NCBI GenBank assembly: GCA_018398765.1
Contig: JAHBMJ010004761.1
Span: 1-64,000, forward strand
DNA length: 64,000 nt
Direction of reading: 5' to 3'
Source: Chromera velia
Taxonomy: Eukaryota; Sar; Chromeraceae
A model generated the notes under the pieces. The model was not told the DNA's origin. It did no database searches and worked only from the letters and a program-made list of their open reading frames with translations. The translations under genes were made by a program, and so were the position numbers. Below are positions 1 to 10,066 of this stretch, one piece after another (within the stretch, counting starts at the first letter, position 1; every line of letters starts with the position of its first letter).

Positions 1-56
1 TTCCGCGTACGTGTCTGTATATGCATATGTGTTCGCGACTGATTGACTGGCTGCAG

Positions 57-418
57 CTGTGATTGGAACGGGCACGAGTCACTGGCTGAGCGGTGTGATG
101 CTGGTGGCTGCGTACATGGTGGTTGCTGTCGTTTTTTGGTTCACGAAGCCTTCCGTGGAGGGAGGGGGGGGGCCTGCGGTCCCGGAAAGTTCCTCCGCAC
201 CTTCTGTCTCCTCTCTTGTTGGGGATCCTAAAGAGACGGGGGAAGGGGGCGCGGTCTTGGAGGGGGCTCCACACGTGGCTGCGGCTGCAGCTGCTGTCGG
301 TGCGTTGGGGTCGAGTCTGTCTGATGTCCTGTTGGGCGTGGGGCCGCAGAAGGGGCTCCTGAGGGGGGGGATGAAGAGTCGGGAAGTGGTACGTGCCGCA
401 GCAGAATTGGTCAGCTGA
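57..418 (+). CDS. Probable terminal exon of an unidentified membrane protein (partial)
   Basis: An open frame runs from a ctgcag acceptor (ends at 56) to a stop at 416-418, about 120 codons. Upstream in the same frame a stop lies at 44-46, so this is not a complete gene start; a last exon entered in phase is the simplest reading. Near the start is a hydrophobic stretch (VMLVAAYMVVAVVFWF) that could be one membrane segment, followed by a Gly/Ala/Ser-rich tail without recognisable domain. Upstream exons would lie outside the window. It could also be a chance open frame. No family is recognised. Confidence 0.3.
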
Positions 419-868
419 GACGCATTCAGTCAAAGAGCTGAGAACGGTCCTACTGGTCACTTCACTTCCTTTTGAAAGACTGGAGGTGGCGTGATTGGCC
501 TTCGTGTCTCAACAGATTTTCCACGAAGGTGTGGACGGGCAGGTGGCGTTGTGGGAGTTTGGACTTGTGTCTCTGGAGAGCGGATCCAGAGAGGCATTCT
601 GTGTACAAAAAAGGAAGAGTGGAAACCCACCAGGGCCAGGCATGTAAACTGATGGTCAATGAAGAGCAAGAAGGATTCACTGAAAGACAGTTTTATGTTG
701 TGCAGTGCGATCAGCATATGTTCGTTCACGTCGACCGACAATGAATGACAGAATCATTCCGAATAGTATGAGTGTCAGTATCGACACTTTAGCAATTGAA
801 ACTGTTGACACACGACACTAGTGACATTTAAGAATTTGAGCTCGAGCTCATAGTTCCAGGTTGCCCCG
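419..868. other. Intergenic, no feature seen
   Basis: Short open frames exist on both strands but none has domain-like composition or convincing splice sites. Confidence 0.4.
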
Positions 869-1030
869 CGGACCGGCGCGGTCCACTGCCGGGCCTCGAG
901 TCAATTAAACCTCCATTTATATTTAGATATATATTTGGTTAAAATCTAACTGAAAGTCCAAACTTTAGCTAAATATTTAGCTGAATATATTAGTAAAACA
1001 CTTTAACAACGCTGGCATCGACTTACACTG

Positions 1031-1067
<37 letters not shown>

Positions 1068-1227
1068 ATGTTCCGCCCTGTTAACTTTCAGTGTTAAGCC
1101 TATAAAACGGACCAGCGCGGTCCACTGCCGAGCCTCGAGTCAATTAAACCTCCGTTTATATTTGGATATATATTTGGTTAAAATCTAACTGAAAGTCTCA
1201 ACTTTAGCTAAATATTTAGCTAAATAT
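869..1227. repeat. Older dispersed/tandem repeat, two units, second unit interrupted by the LTR element
   Basis: Two similar units start at 869 and 1108 with cggacc(g/a)gcgcggtccac, then continue through an AT-rich stretch with ttagctaaatatttagct. Unit 1 ends near 1031 in acttacactgtt and is followed by a (GATT)n tract and a short linker. Unit 2 is cut at about 1227; its missing end (ttaaacactttaat...acttacactgttaagcc) reappears directly after the LTR element at 3964-4022. The LTR element therefore landed inside this repeat. Confidence 0.75.
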
Positions 1228-1722
1228 TGTGGAGTCCTACCCTGTGGCGCCACCCTCTGGACCCTCGCATGCGTTGTATCTGAATGATAGAGCCCGCATG
1301 CCGACGCCATGTTAATTCTACTGCCGCGTGTATATACATTCTGCCTGCATGTATGTGTTGTACTCGAAGCTTTGCGCATATATGCAAGTCTACGTTTGGC
1401 CTCTTTAGCAACATGTTGTCTGAGCAACATCCTACGGCAGGTTTGAGTTGAAGTCAGCCAAACTCATTGAATCTCTAGTTGAATCTACATAGAGTCAGAT
1501 TCATATAGAGTTGGAAGAAGTCTGAAGACAAAGCTCGATAGAACCTCTTAGTCTTAGATTAGAGTTAAAGTAGGATTGAGACCTCGTTTATGTTGACTTG
1601 TATTAAAAGTGTAACAGTTGCTTGAGTTAGTGTTGCATACGTTCCTTCATATCCGGGGTTCTTATCCTTGCTTTACCTTCTGTCCGAACGCCGCAAGGTG
1701 GCTGGACAGGAGGGACAAAGCA
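1228..1722. repeat. Left LTR
   Basis: This copy of the roughly 495 bp direct repeat begins tgtggagtcctac and ends near ggacaaagca. It matches 3465-3961 over its whole length. Confidence 0.75.
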
Positions 1723-3464
1723 TTATGGTGAACGCTCAACTCGATGAGTGTCGACTCTCGTTTACTTTCTGTGATGGAGATCAGATCTGTTTGTTTAAGC
1801 GCGCAACAGTTGAAATTTGATTGCAACGATACACGGACATGGTCAAGTAAAGACCGTAAGTAGGGGAATTCAGCGTTCCCTTGTGTTTCAAGCTGTTGAG
1901 AGCCCTCTTTTTGAGGTTATCGTGGTGAATCGGGAACTTGGGGTGGCATTCCTGCTTAGAAAAGTGGATTAGAGACCTCTGCTTAGAACCGATCGTGAAG
2001 ATGTTGCTTGGTGTTGTTTAGACTTTAAAGTGACTCCGTCTTGTGGAGATTGCCATCTACGAGTACATCGCAAATGAAAGGGCCAGTAGATTGCTTCCCT
2101 TATTTGCTTGCTCGTCTGCGAGTGTGTAACTGGTTCTATGTCTGATCAAATGGGACTGGCTTGTGTTCAGCTGTGACTTTGCTGTTTGCTGCGTGCGTGT
2201 CTGCACATGACTGACCGTCCGCATGGGGTCTGACTCTATCAGCTGGTGTGTGCACTTATTCATGGTGGTTGGCACCTTTGTGCGATAGTCTTTTTACGTT
2301 GAAATGATGCAAAAGGCATGGGCGCTTAGCAGGAGGCTGAGTGTGCTATGGCTCTACAACCACTGTATCCACTGTATACACACGTACATGAAGTCATTGG
2401 GACTTCCCTCCAAGAGAGCGGAGCTGAGAGAGTTCTTTTTGCTGCAAAGTGATACGCTGTTGGAAGCTGAGAAGGCTTGCACTTTCGATCTTGATGTTAA
2501 GCTAGGAGGCATTGAATGTATTTGATGCCCCTGAGGGAACGGCAGGCCTGAAGTATAAAAAATCAAGTGTGTGACTGCTGCTGCATGCTGCTGCGTGGCC
2601 GGGTTGCCCTGTAATGGGTCGATATATCCCGGTTGCACCGTTTCTCTTGACTGACAGTGATAAGGTGGAAGGATTTAAGGCTGGTGATGGCCACTCATGG
2701 AGCGAACGATCGAACAATCGGAGCAATGCACCTCAAGGAGTGAGGTCATGATGGAGTGTTCTGAAGTGTCATTTAGTTTGGCATGCTAGTTTAGTGAGAA
2801 CGAGGATGGCCGACATACGAATAAGCTTATAGGAAACCGTGAGTAGAGCAGTGTGTAGCTGCACTCTTTTCTTTTCTCTTCATCCCTTTGCAGCTGTTAA
2901 GCAATTCGTTGATGCCGAGTTAGATGCATACATACGGCCGCCTTGCTCCTGAACTAGCTGGTGCTAAAGACCCAGGACTCCGATCGAGTCTTCTAGTCAA
3001 TGACATACACAGGCGCTAGACAGGCGGTTTTATTGATACCACCAGTATCTGCATCGCGCACCTATCTCTGGGTGATCTTGGACTTGCAAGTACGCCTCCC
3101 ACATGTATCGTGGCGTTTTGAGATCGTTCTGAGCCCACAAAGATGGTTAACGTGGTGCCTTGGAGATTTTGGAGACGGATCTTTCGCGCATGTCATTGAA
3201 CTAAGTCTTGCGCACATGTCGTATCATCGCCGCTACTTTGATTCAACCAACATGATCTATGAGATGCGTTGAAGACTTTTGAGACGAACTATATCTTTGG
3301 GACGACTTGGGAGCTTGTATTGAGAACAACGATTAGCTAGAGAATATGCCAGTGAGAGTCGGATATTGAGCTTGCATGATTTCAGTTGGCTTGTATGCTT
3401 GCTCAGTCGCCTTCTATCCTTGATCGCGAGGACACGATTTTTCTATCCGTGGCCGGAGGGGATC

Positions 3465-3961
3465 TGTGGAGTCCTACTCTGTGGCGCCGCCCTCTGAACC
3501 CCCGCATGCGCTGTATCTAAATGATCGAGCCCGCATGCCGACGCCATGTTAATTCCACTGCCGCGTGTATATACATTCTGCCTGCATGTACGTGTCACAT
3601 TCGAAGCTTTACGCATATATGCAAGCCTACGTTTGGCCTCTTTAGCAACATGTTGTCTGAGCAACATCCTACGGCAGGTTTGAGTTGAAGTCAGCCGAAA
3701 TCATTGAATCTCTAGTTAAATTTATATAGAGTCAGATTCATATAGAGTCAGAAGAAGTCTGAAGACAAAGCTCGATAGAACCTCTTAGTCTTAGATTAGA
3801 GTCAAAGTAGGATTGAGACCTCGTTTACGTAGACCTGTATTAAAGGTGTTGTTTCAGTTAGTATTGCACACATTCCTTCTCTAGATCTTCCCTGGGGTTC
3901 TTATCCTTGCTTTACCTTCTGTCCGGACGCCGCAAAGTGGCTGGACAGGAGAGATAAAACA
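3465..3961. repeat. Right LTR
   Basis: Second copy of the direct repeat, preceded by a polypurine tract at about 3454-3462. Directly after it the interrupted older repeat resumes. Confidence 0.75.
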
Positions 3962-4022
3962 ACATATTGGTTAAACACTTTAATAACTCTAGTATCGACT
4001 TACACTGTTAAGCCTATAAAAC

Positions 4023-4440
4023 TTGTTCTGAATTAAAGTTAATTAAAGTCATAATAGAATAATAATTATAGGGCACAGTGGGAAGGCCCGGTGCGGAACG
4101 AATCAATCAATCAATTAATGGCGAATCACAGCCATGTATACAGTTTGTTCACTGGCACTGCAAAGGTTACGGTCTGACGGTCACTAAAACTTTGATATAA
4201 AAAATTAAAATATATTGAATTAGATTATATCCTTGCATTATTGGACAGTCATTCTTTTATATTTTTTGTTAACCATAATGAGTTAGAATTTAATATTAAT
4301 AGTTCCCTGTCAGCGTCCTGCTATTGTGGATCCTAGTGTAAATCATGTGGGTTCATGTCTGAATGAAGGAGAGCTCTTCTTTTTCTCCCGGCCTTCTTCT
4401 GCAAATCATGAGCAAGCAAAGCAGAACACTGAGAAGGCTC
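4023..4440. other. AT-rich intergenic DNA
   Basis: AT-rich sequence with poly-T and ATT runs and an (AATC)n patch near 4100. No coding signal is seen. It probably belongs to the same repeat-derived block. Confidence 0.4.
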
Positions 4441-4597
4441 ACCAGCGATCAGCAAGGCTTAGCTGAAGAAAACGGAACGCTTTCTTTGGTCCTCACTTCA
4501 GTCTTCACTTGTGATAACAAATGAGTGCATTCAGAATTAATGAAAGAACAGAAGATGTAGGTCAGAGCGCGCGCGCAGGTCCACGCACACACATGCA

Positions 4598-4603
<6 letters not shown>

Positions 4604-4666
<63 letters not shown>

Positions 4667-4682
4667 ATACACACATACAGCA
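4604..4682. repeat. Microsatellite (TC)n-(CA)n
   Basis: A pure TC run passes directly into a CA run. The open frames that cross it are repeat translations. Confidence 0.95.
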
Positions 4683-4805
4683 ACAGCGCCCCCGCCTTCC
4701 CCCTAATATCTTGCACACACAAACATACCCTCTGCAGACAATTCTGCACACCCTGCCTGAGAGTCTGCTCACTGAATCAGCTGCTTTGACACAAACAGAC
4801 CTGAA

Positions 4806-5900
4806 CGGAAAAAGATCCACGCCCGCAGCACGCAGCTGGTCCAAGTCGATCGGTCTGGCAATCTTTGTAGGTTCCCCAGTCTCCCTCGACATCCTCCGAA
4901 GTAGGACCCAGAGAGAAGAGCAAAGGGGGGGTGAAGTTTTTTTCGTTGCTGAAGTCTCTCGTAGCTTCCCTTCGCTGGTCATGCCCATATGACACGCTTC
5001 TGTCTGTGGTGCTCAGAAAGCCCTGAGATTCCGTCCCCGCCATCCTGGTCGTACGGAAAGGGAAGAAGACGAGGAAGCGGAAGAGGAACAAACCACCAAT
5101 TCTTGTCTTCTCAACAACGCTTCCGCTTTCGTAGGCCGTCCTCTCTTTTTCTTGGCCATTGGGTTCACATCCCCCCTAGCTCCATCGGATGTAGGAACGG
5201 GAGGGGGGGCGAAAGCAGAAGAGGGAGAACTGGAGGGGCGGCGGATGAGACCGAACGCCGCGGGGGAGATGCCTTCCAGCTCCTGTCCAGACGCGAGGTC
5301 GATGGAGGGTCCAGACCCGTCGGGAGACGGCTTGATGCAGATACGGACGAGGGAGGAGGTGGTCGCACCTCCCCCCGGCTTTATCGCACATGAAGCAAAA
5401 GCCACCGTGCTTTCTGCCACCACAGCTGCCACACTTGACAAAACCTTCTTCCCCCCCTTTCCCGTCATCTCCGTCTCCGTTCAGGTCGGCATCTCCTCCC
5501 CCCGATGACGCCCCGTCCCTCTCTTCCTCTCCGACTTCTTTTTTGATCCATCGGAGACCCCCGTGGTGCTCAGACAGCCCCGAGATCCCGTCTCCGTCAT
5601 CCTCGTCGCACTGAGAGGGAAACGGACCCCCGAACATCCCCTGACTGCATGCGTTCATCCACCCACTCTCACGAACAGGGTGGAATCTAGTCAGTGAGGC
5701 TACAGCTGGGGAAGGGTCTGTCTGCGCAGGGAAAACAGACGAGGTGGGGGGGGGATTTGAGATGGAAGATTCGAAACGAACTCTCTTCTTTCCCTTCCCC
5801 CCCTTCCCTTTCTTCTTTCTGAAGGCTCCATGAACTTGAGGAGATTTGTCGTTTGCCCCATCGGAGGAACTTCTGGAGATATCCAACACCAAAGCGCCGC
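4806..5900 (-). pseudogene. AT-hook / CxxC zinc-ribbon-like protein, copy A (frame broken or exons unresolved)
   Basis: Read on the minus strand, protein-like sequence runs KKRVRFESSISNPPP, an acidic Gly-rich stretch, KCGSCGGRKHGGFCFMC (two CxxC pairs, zinc-ribbon-like), SSLVRICIKPSP, then AKKKRGRPTKAEALLRRQE with the AT-hook core RGRP. A further exon-like frame (SRETGEPTKIARPIDLDQ) lies at about 4806-4988 and ends at a CAG|gtctgt donor. The frame shifts by one base just after the second CxxC, in a run of six G that is one longer than in copy B. KRVRF fits the RVxF docking motif for protein phosphatase 1. The AT-hook suggests nuclear DNA binding. I do not recognise the family. This may be a decayed duplicate or a gene with a sequence error. 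Confidence 0.5.
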
Positions 5901-6796
5901 GAGCCCGCACACACACACCGGCTACAACTTCCCTCCCCCGTTCCCCGGCCTGCAAGCAAAACAAAGATGGGAATGCAAGCCTTAGGGAACACGACACAGA
6001 CGGGAGAAAACAAAATTGAGTGCAAGGACGGGGTACCGCAGGACTGAGTGCATGATCGGAAAACTTCGGAAAGAGACGGAAAAACGAAGGAGATGAAGCG
6101 AGCCTGAAGCAGAGCCGATGCGGTCTTTGATGACCCGCTGTTGAGAGCAGGATGGAGAGACAGATGAGTACATGAAGTCTGCGTGCATGCACTCGTGCGT
6201 ACTTGTATCTGTTGCGTCCTTTTCTCCGGGCGGAGCAGCTGCTGTTCGATCGTTGACCCACCTTCTTGCTGCAACAAGTTCCCGGCGGTATCCATGCTGT
6301 CGGGATTCCTTCCACGTGGCCTCCCGAATTCCTCCCTGCACCAACCACAACCTTAATTACGTCAAATGGAAAAATGGAAGCATGTCCGCAGGTTCATCAC
6401 GAAGTGACTGCACAATCCAACAGCGCTCTCAGCCGCATACACTCGGTCAGCCATTCCACGTCACATGCAAAATTTTGTTCTGTCAAGCAGCATTTCTCCG
6501 GGAGGGGACAGCCACTGACCGCGGTGCTCTCCAGTGACCTGCTAGAGGATCAAATGATCGATCATCCCGACCCACAGCCCGGCCGACTGGTGGGCATCGG
6601 TAGGGAGGGACCCACACGAACGTGGCCTTGGAGGGGTCTCATTCAGAGGACTGCAAATCAACTTGCACATGGGCAGAGGCAGACAGATATGTACACAATG
6701 GGATAAAGGCAACGAGAGAACAGAAGATTCCACATCTCGATAGACCGACCGCATGTGCTGGCTGTCTGCCTGACTTTCTACCTGTGGCTCAGTGGC

Positions 6797-6960
6797 TGTG
6801 AGTGGGTAAGTGAGTGAGTGAGTGAGTGAGTGAGTAAGCTAGTAAATAGGTAAGTAGGTAAGTAAGTGAATGAGTGAGTGAGTGAGTAAGTGAGTGAGTA
6901 GGTGAGTGAGTGAGCGAATGAGCAAGTGAGTGAGTCAATGAGTGAGTCAGTGAGCGAGCA
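6797..6960. repeat. Tetranucleotide array (GTGA)n with GTAA variants
   Basis: About 160 bp of gtgagtgag with gtaagtag variants. Every unit read on the + strand resembles a 5' splice site (gtgagt, gtaagt). See findings. Confidence 0.9.
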
Positions 6961-7760
6961 ACAAACTGGTAGGCCTTGCCCTCTTCCTCCTTGCTCTCTC
7001 TCCTTCTTTCTTCCTCTCTCCCCCCCCCGCTGTCTCCCCCTGTCTTTGTCTTTCGTCTGTGGCTCTTTCCTTCATTCACTGCTTCAAAGAGTCCAAATTT
7101 AAGGTGGCAGGCAACAGTTGGACCTGAAAGTCGCTTGGGAAGAAGCAATCTTTTTTTTGTGTATCATGCATAGGTCCGGGGAAGCACGAAGCTCGGCCTT
7201 CACTCACCCTCTGAATCCGAAAATGACTTTCTGCAGTTTGTTGGCCTCGAGCTCTCTCGTCTAGTCTCTCGTCCTTTCGCACGTTGTGAGGGCTTTGAAG
7301 GAGACCAGAGGGTCAGCCTCGAGAGTTCCGTTGCTGGGACTCTCGGTTTCTTCCTCTCGGGCGTCTGTGACGGCTAGAGTCTCCCTTCTGTCTTGGGACG
7401 GATGCCTGGAGAGACAGATTCCGTTCTTCTCGGGTGACAAAAATGTCTGCATGCAGCAGAGAGGAAGAGAGAGAAAAGGAAAAGTCAGGTGCCGGCTCGA
7501 CTTGACAAGGCATCGACCCTTTGCCATGGTGGTGGAAAGGCACATCAAGGGCAGCACAAATAGAAAGAGGGTGGCAGCAACTAGGGCAGCAATCAAGGCT
7601 TAGGCGAAGAAACGAGGTGAAAAGCTTCTTCAGAGAGATATCAAGTGAGAGGTACATGAGGGGACAGCTAGAGCCATCAGGGGAGAGGCACATGGAGAAC
7701 TGGCAGTCGAGCTAGCGGGGGGTTGATCGAATTCTTCGAAAGGAGACTGCAGACAAGTAG
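6961..7760. other. Intergenic, no gene supported
   Basis: Pyrimidine-rich and mixed sequence with short open frames on both strands, none domain-like. Confidence 0.35.
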
Positions 7761-7767
7761 GTCCAGC

Positions 7768-8010
7768 AGGACTCACTGTGGTCCCTTTCTTTTCTCTCGC
7801 ATCGGCCGAGATCATACCCATATGACACGCTTCGGTCCACTTTGTCGAGTGCATCGCTTACACTTCTCTCGATCCCTTCCCCGTCCTTCTCTTCATATGA
7901 ACAGGGTGGAATCCAGTCAGTGAGGCTGCAGCTGGGGAAGGGTCTGTCAGCGCAGGGAAAACAGACGAGGGGGAATTTGAGATGGAGGATGCGAAACGAA
8001 CTCTCTTATC
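7768..8010 (-). pseudogene. Partial copy B1 of the AT-hook gene (RVRF segment)
   Basis: The segment at 7905-8010 repeats 5688-5795 (minus-strand peptide KRVRFASSISNSP, then FPALTDPSPAAASLTGFHPV). The stretch at 7815-7835 repeats the cccatatgacacgcttc of about 4983-5000. The segment near 7768-7800 (actcactgtggtcccttt) recurs at about 9718-9750. So this is a duplicated, rearranged piece of the copy A neighbourhood; the order of segments differs from copy A. It is followed on its upstream side by a CA/GA microsatellite at 8035-8092. Confidence 0.5.
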
Positions 8011-8034
8011 TAACACCACAGCGCCGTCAGTCTG

Positions 8035-8051
8035 CACACATACACACACAT

Positions 8052-8092
<41 letters not shown>
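8035..8092. repeat. Microsatellite (CA)n-(GA)n
   Basis: Pure dinucleotide run. It underlies the CVCVYV and SLSLSL frames on the minus strand. Confidence 0.9.
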
Positions 8093-8094
<2 letters not shown>

Positions 8095-8288
8095 GCGTGC
8101 ACAAATTTAAATCCCGGAAAAAAATGGGGGCACGGGAACTGAGGAGCGAGTTGCATGATGATGAAAGGAGATCCCGTTCTTTGTGTATGTTCCTCTTCTG
8201 TTCGTTCTATTCCGAAGAGGGACACCTTAGTCCGGCTTTTTCTTTTCGGTGTTAACCGCCTCCATCCATCTCCACTATTCATCCAACC

Positions 8289-8670
8289 TCAATCACTGAC
8301 TGACTGAATCTTCTTGCGTCGAAATTTTCCAGCAGCAATGAGCTGCCCTTTGAACTCTTTCGATCTGTTTATGCATCTCTTCGGAGCCACCTCTTCGCTC
8401 AAGCCCTCGCTTCCCTTTTCCCCCGATGCCGCCGGGCTGTCGGCTTCTCCTCCGGCCTCTTTGCTTCTTCCGCCGCGCAGACCCCACCCCGCAACGGGCA
8501 GACCCCCTTTCCTTCTGGGTAGACAGACGGAGATTGCCGCGCCCGGCACTCGCGAGCCTTCTCGAGAAGGAGGGAAATGACGAGGAAGAAGAGGAGGAGG
8601 AAGAGGAACAAGCCGCCAATTCTTGTCTTCTCAACAACGCTTCCGCTTTCGTAGGCCGTCCTCTCTTTTT
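8289..8670 (-). pseudogene. Partial copy B2 of the AT-hook gene: AT-hook exon and possible C-terminus
   Basis: Minus-strand reading gives KKRGRPTKAEALLRRQELA directly after an acceptor-like tctcccaag (8671), then a serine run. In another frame lies a protein-like tail ending at a stop at 8289 (SKEFKGQLIAAGKFRRKK). The AT-hook exon start repeats 5160-5095 of copy A almost exactly. The downstream part has no counterpart in copy A, so it is either the true 3' end of the gene or unrelated sequence. Confidence 0.4.
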
Positions 8671-8918
8671 CTTGGGAGAGAGGACACGCAGACACACACC
8701 GTCTCTGGATGTTCTTCGCGAACACAGACACAGAAAAAGAGAGGGGGGGCAAATGAAAAGAGGAGAACCGAAGCAAAGAAAACGGAGAGAAAAGGAGACA
8801 CAGAGAGATATGCGTGCAGGGAGGCAGGCAAAACGACGGAAAGCAAAGCATGCTCAGGCGGAAGGAAAAACAAGACAGCCTTGAAATAACAAATGCAAAG
8901 TGAATCCCTCTGACTGAC
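8671..8918 (-). repeat. Intron-like 248 bp repeat, copy 1
   Basis: On the minus strand the segment starts gtcagtcag after GCCGAG and ends ctctctcccaag, so it has GT..AG ends and a pyrimidine-rich 3' half. A close copy lies at 9800-10066. Its two flanks (8640-8675 and 8924-8959) are an identical 36-nt coding sequence that encodes the AT-hook. Removing it as an intron leaves two AT-hooks joined in frame. Confidence 0.6.
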
Positions 8919-8923
8919 CTCGG

Positions 8924-9345
8924 CTTCCGCTTTCGTAGGCCGTCCTCTCTTTTTCTTGGCCATTGGGGTCACATCCCTCCTAGCTCCATCGGATGTAGGG
9001 GGAACGGGAGGGGGGCGAAAGCAGAAGAGGGGGAACTGAAGGGGCGGCGGATGAGACCGAACGCCGCGGGGGAGATGCCTTCCAGCTCCTGTCCAGACGC
9101 GAGGTCGATGGAGGGTCGGGAGACGGCTTGATGCAGATACGGACGAGGGAGGAGGCAGGCGCACCTCCCCCGGCTTGATCGCCGCACATGAAGCAAAAGC
9201 CACCGTGCTTTCTGCCACCACAGCTGCCACACTTGACAAAACCTTCTTCCCCCCCTTTCCCGTCATCTCTGTCTCTGTTCAGGTCGGCGTCTCCTCCCCC
9301 CGATGACGCCCCGTCCCTCTCTTCCTCTCCGACTTCTCTCCTGAT
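8924..9345 (-). pseudogene. Partial copy B3 of the AT-hook gene: zinc-ribbon-like and AT-hook part
   Basis: Minus-strand peptide EVGEEERDGASSGGGDADL, then KCGSCGGRKHGGFCFMCGDQ, SSLVRICIKPSPD and finally MAKKKRGRPTKAEAE. It aligns with copy A at 5090-5550. The G-run frameshift of copy A is absent here, but a stretch of about 10 bases present in copy A (after PSPD) is missing, which also shifts the frame. Each copy is therefore open where the other is broken, which shows that the ancestral reading frame was coding. This suggests recent duplication followed by independent decay. Confidence 0.5.
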
Positions 9346-9799
9346 GTGGGAGGGGCGGGGAACGCATACACAGATACACACTGCATGTGTCTCGCCGTCT
9401 CTTTCTGACACACACATACAGATAGAGAGAGGGTGTCAGGGGCAGAGCAAGAAGAGGAAACACAGACACAAGAGCAGGCACATGCAGGGCGAGCCTGGGC
9501 GACGTGATTACAGCCAGGCAGGTAGAGCGACAGACTTTCGGTCCTTGAGTCGAAGACGAAAAGGAAGAGAGAGGAGATGCTGCCAAGTAGTGCTTCAGAG
9601 GAAGAGAAAAGGGGGGAAAATGAGGGAGGTCACAAGGAGAAAGACCGGAGGGGGAGATAGGTGTGGATTTCGGCAGTGTGAGGCGCAAAGGAGCAGTGGC
9701 AACATGACTCACACTGGACTCACCGCGGTCCCCTTCTTGTCTCTCGCCTCCTTTCGTTCTCTCCTAATGGAAGCCCTCTTCCGTCTCCTCTTTTTCTTC

Positions 9800-10066
9800 C
9801 TGGTGTGGGGAGGGTTGAGGGAGGGAGAGAGGACATGCAGACACACACCGTCTCTCGATGTTTTGTTCGCGAACACAGACACAGAAAGAGAGAGGGAGAG
9901 CAAGTGAAAAGAGAACCGAAGCAAAGAAAACGGAGAGAAAAGGAGATACAGAGAGATGTGCGTGCAGGGAGGCAGGCAAAACGACGGAAAGCAAAGCATG
10001 CTCAGGCGAAAGGAAAAACAAGACAGCCTTGAAACAACAAATGCAACGTGAATCCCTCTGACTGAC
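9800..10066 (-). repeat. Intron-like repeat, copy 2
   Basis: This close copy of 8671-8918 also starts on the minus strand with gtcagtcag directly after GCCGAG. It can end at a ccccacaccag acceptor at 9800, followed by exon-like KKKRRRKRASIRRERKE and a gtgagt donor near 9738. The upstream flank (10067-10140) is unrelated to that of copy 1. Confidence 0.5.

Larger units (their letters stand above)
1228..3961. mobile_element. Non-autonomous LTR retrotransposon (TRIM/LARD-like fossil)
   Basis: Two direct repeats of about 495 bp (1228-1722 and 3465-3961) start TG and end CA. They enclose about 1.74 kb with no gag or pol reading frame, so the element was non-autonomous or has lost its coding part. 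A purine-rich run (ggaggggatc) lies directly before the right LTR, and a possible primer-binding region (tggtgaacgctcaac) lies just inside the left LTR, so the likely orientation is +. Short flanking copies of atat(t) at 1224-1228 and 3964-3968 fit a target-site duplication. By eye the LTRs are about 90-93% identical, so this is an old, inactive insertion. Confidence 0.75.
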
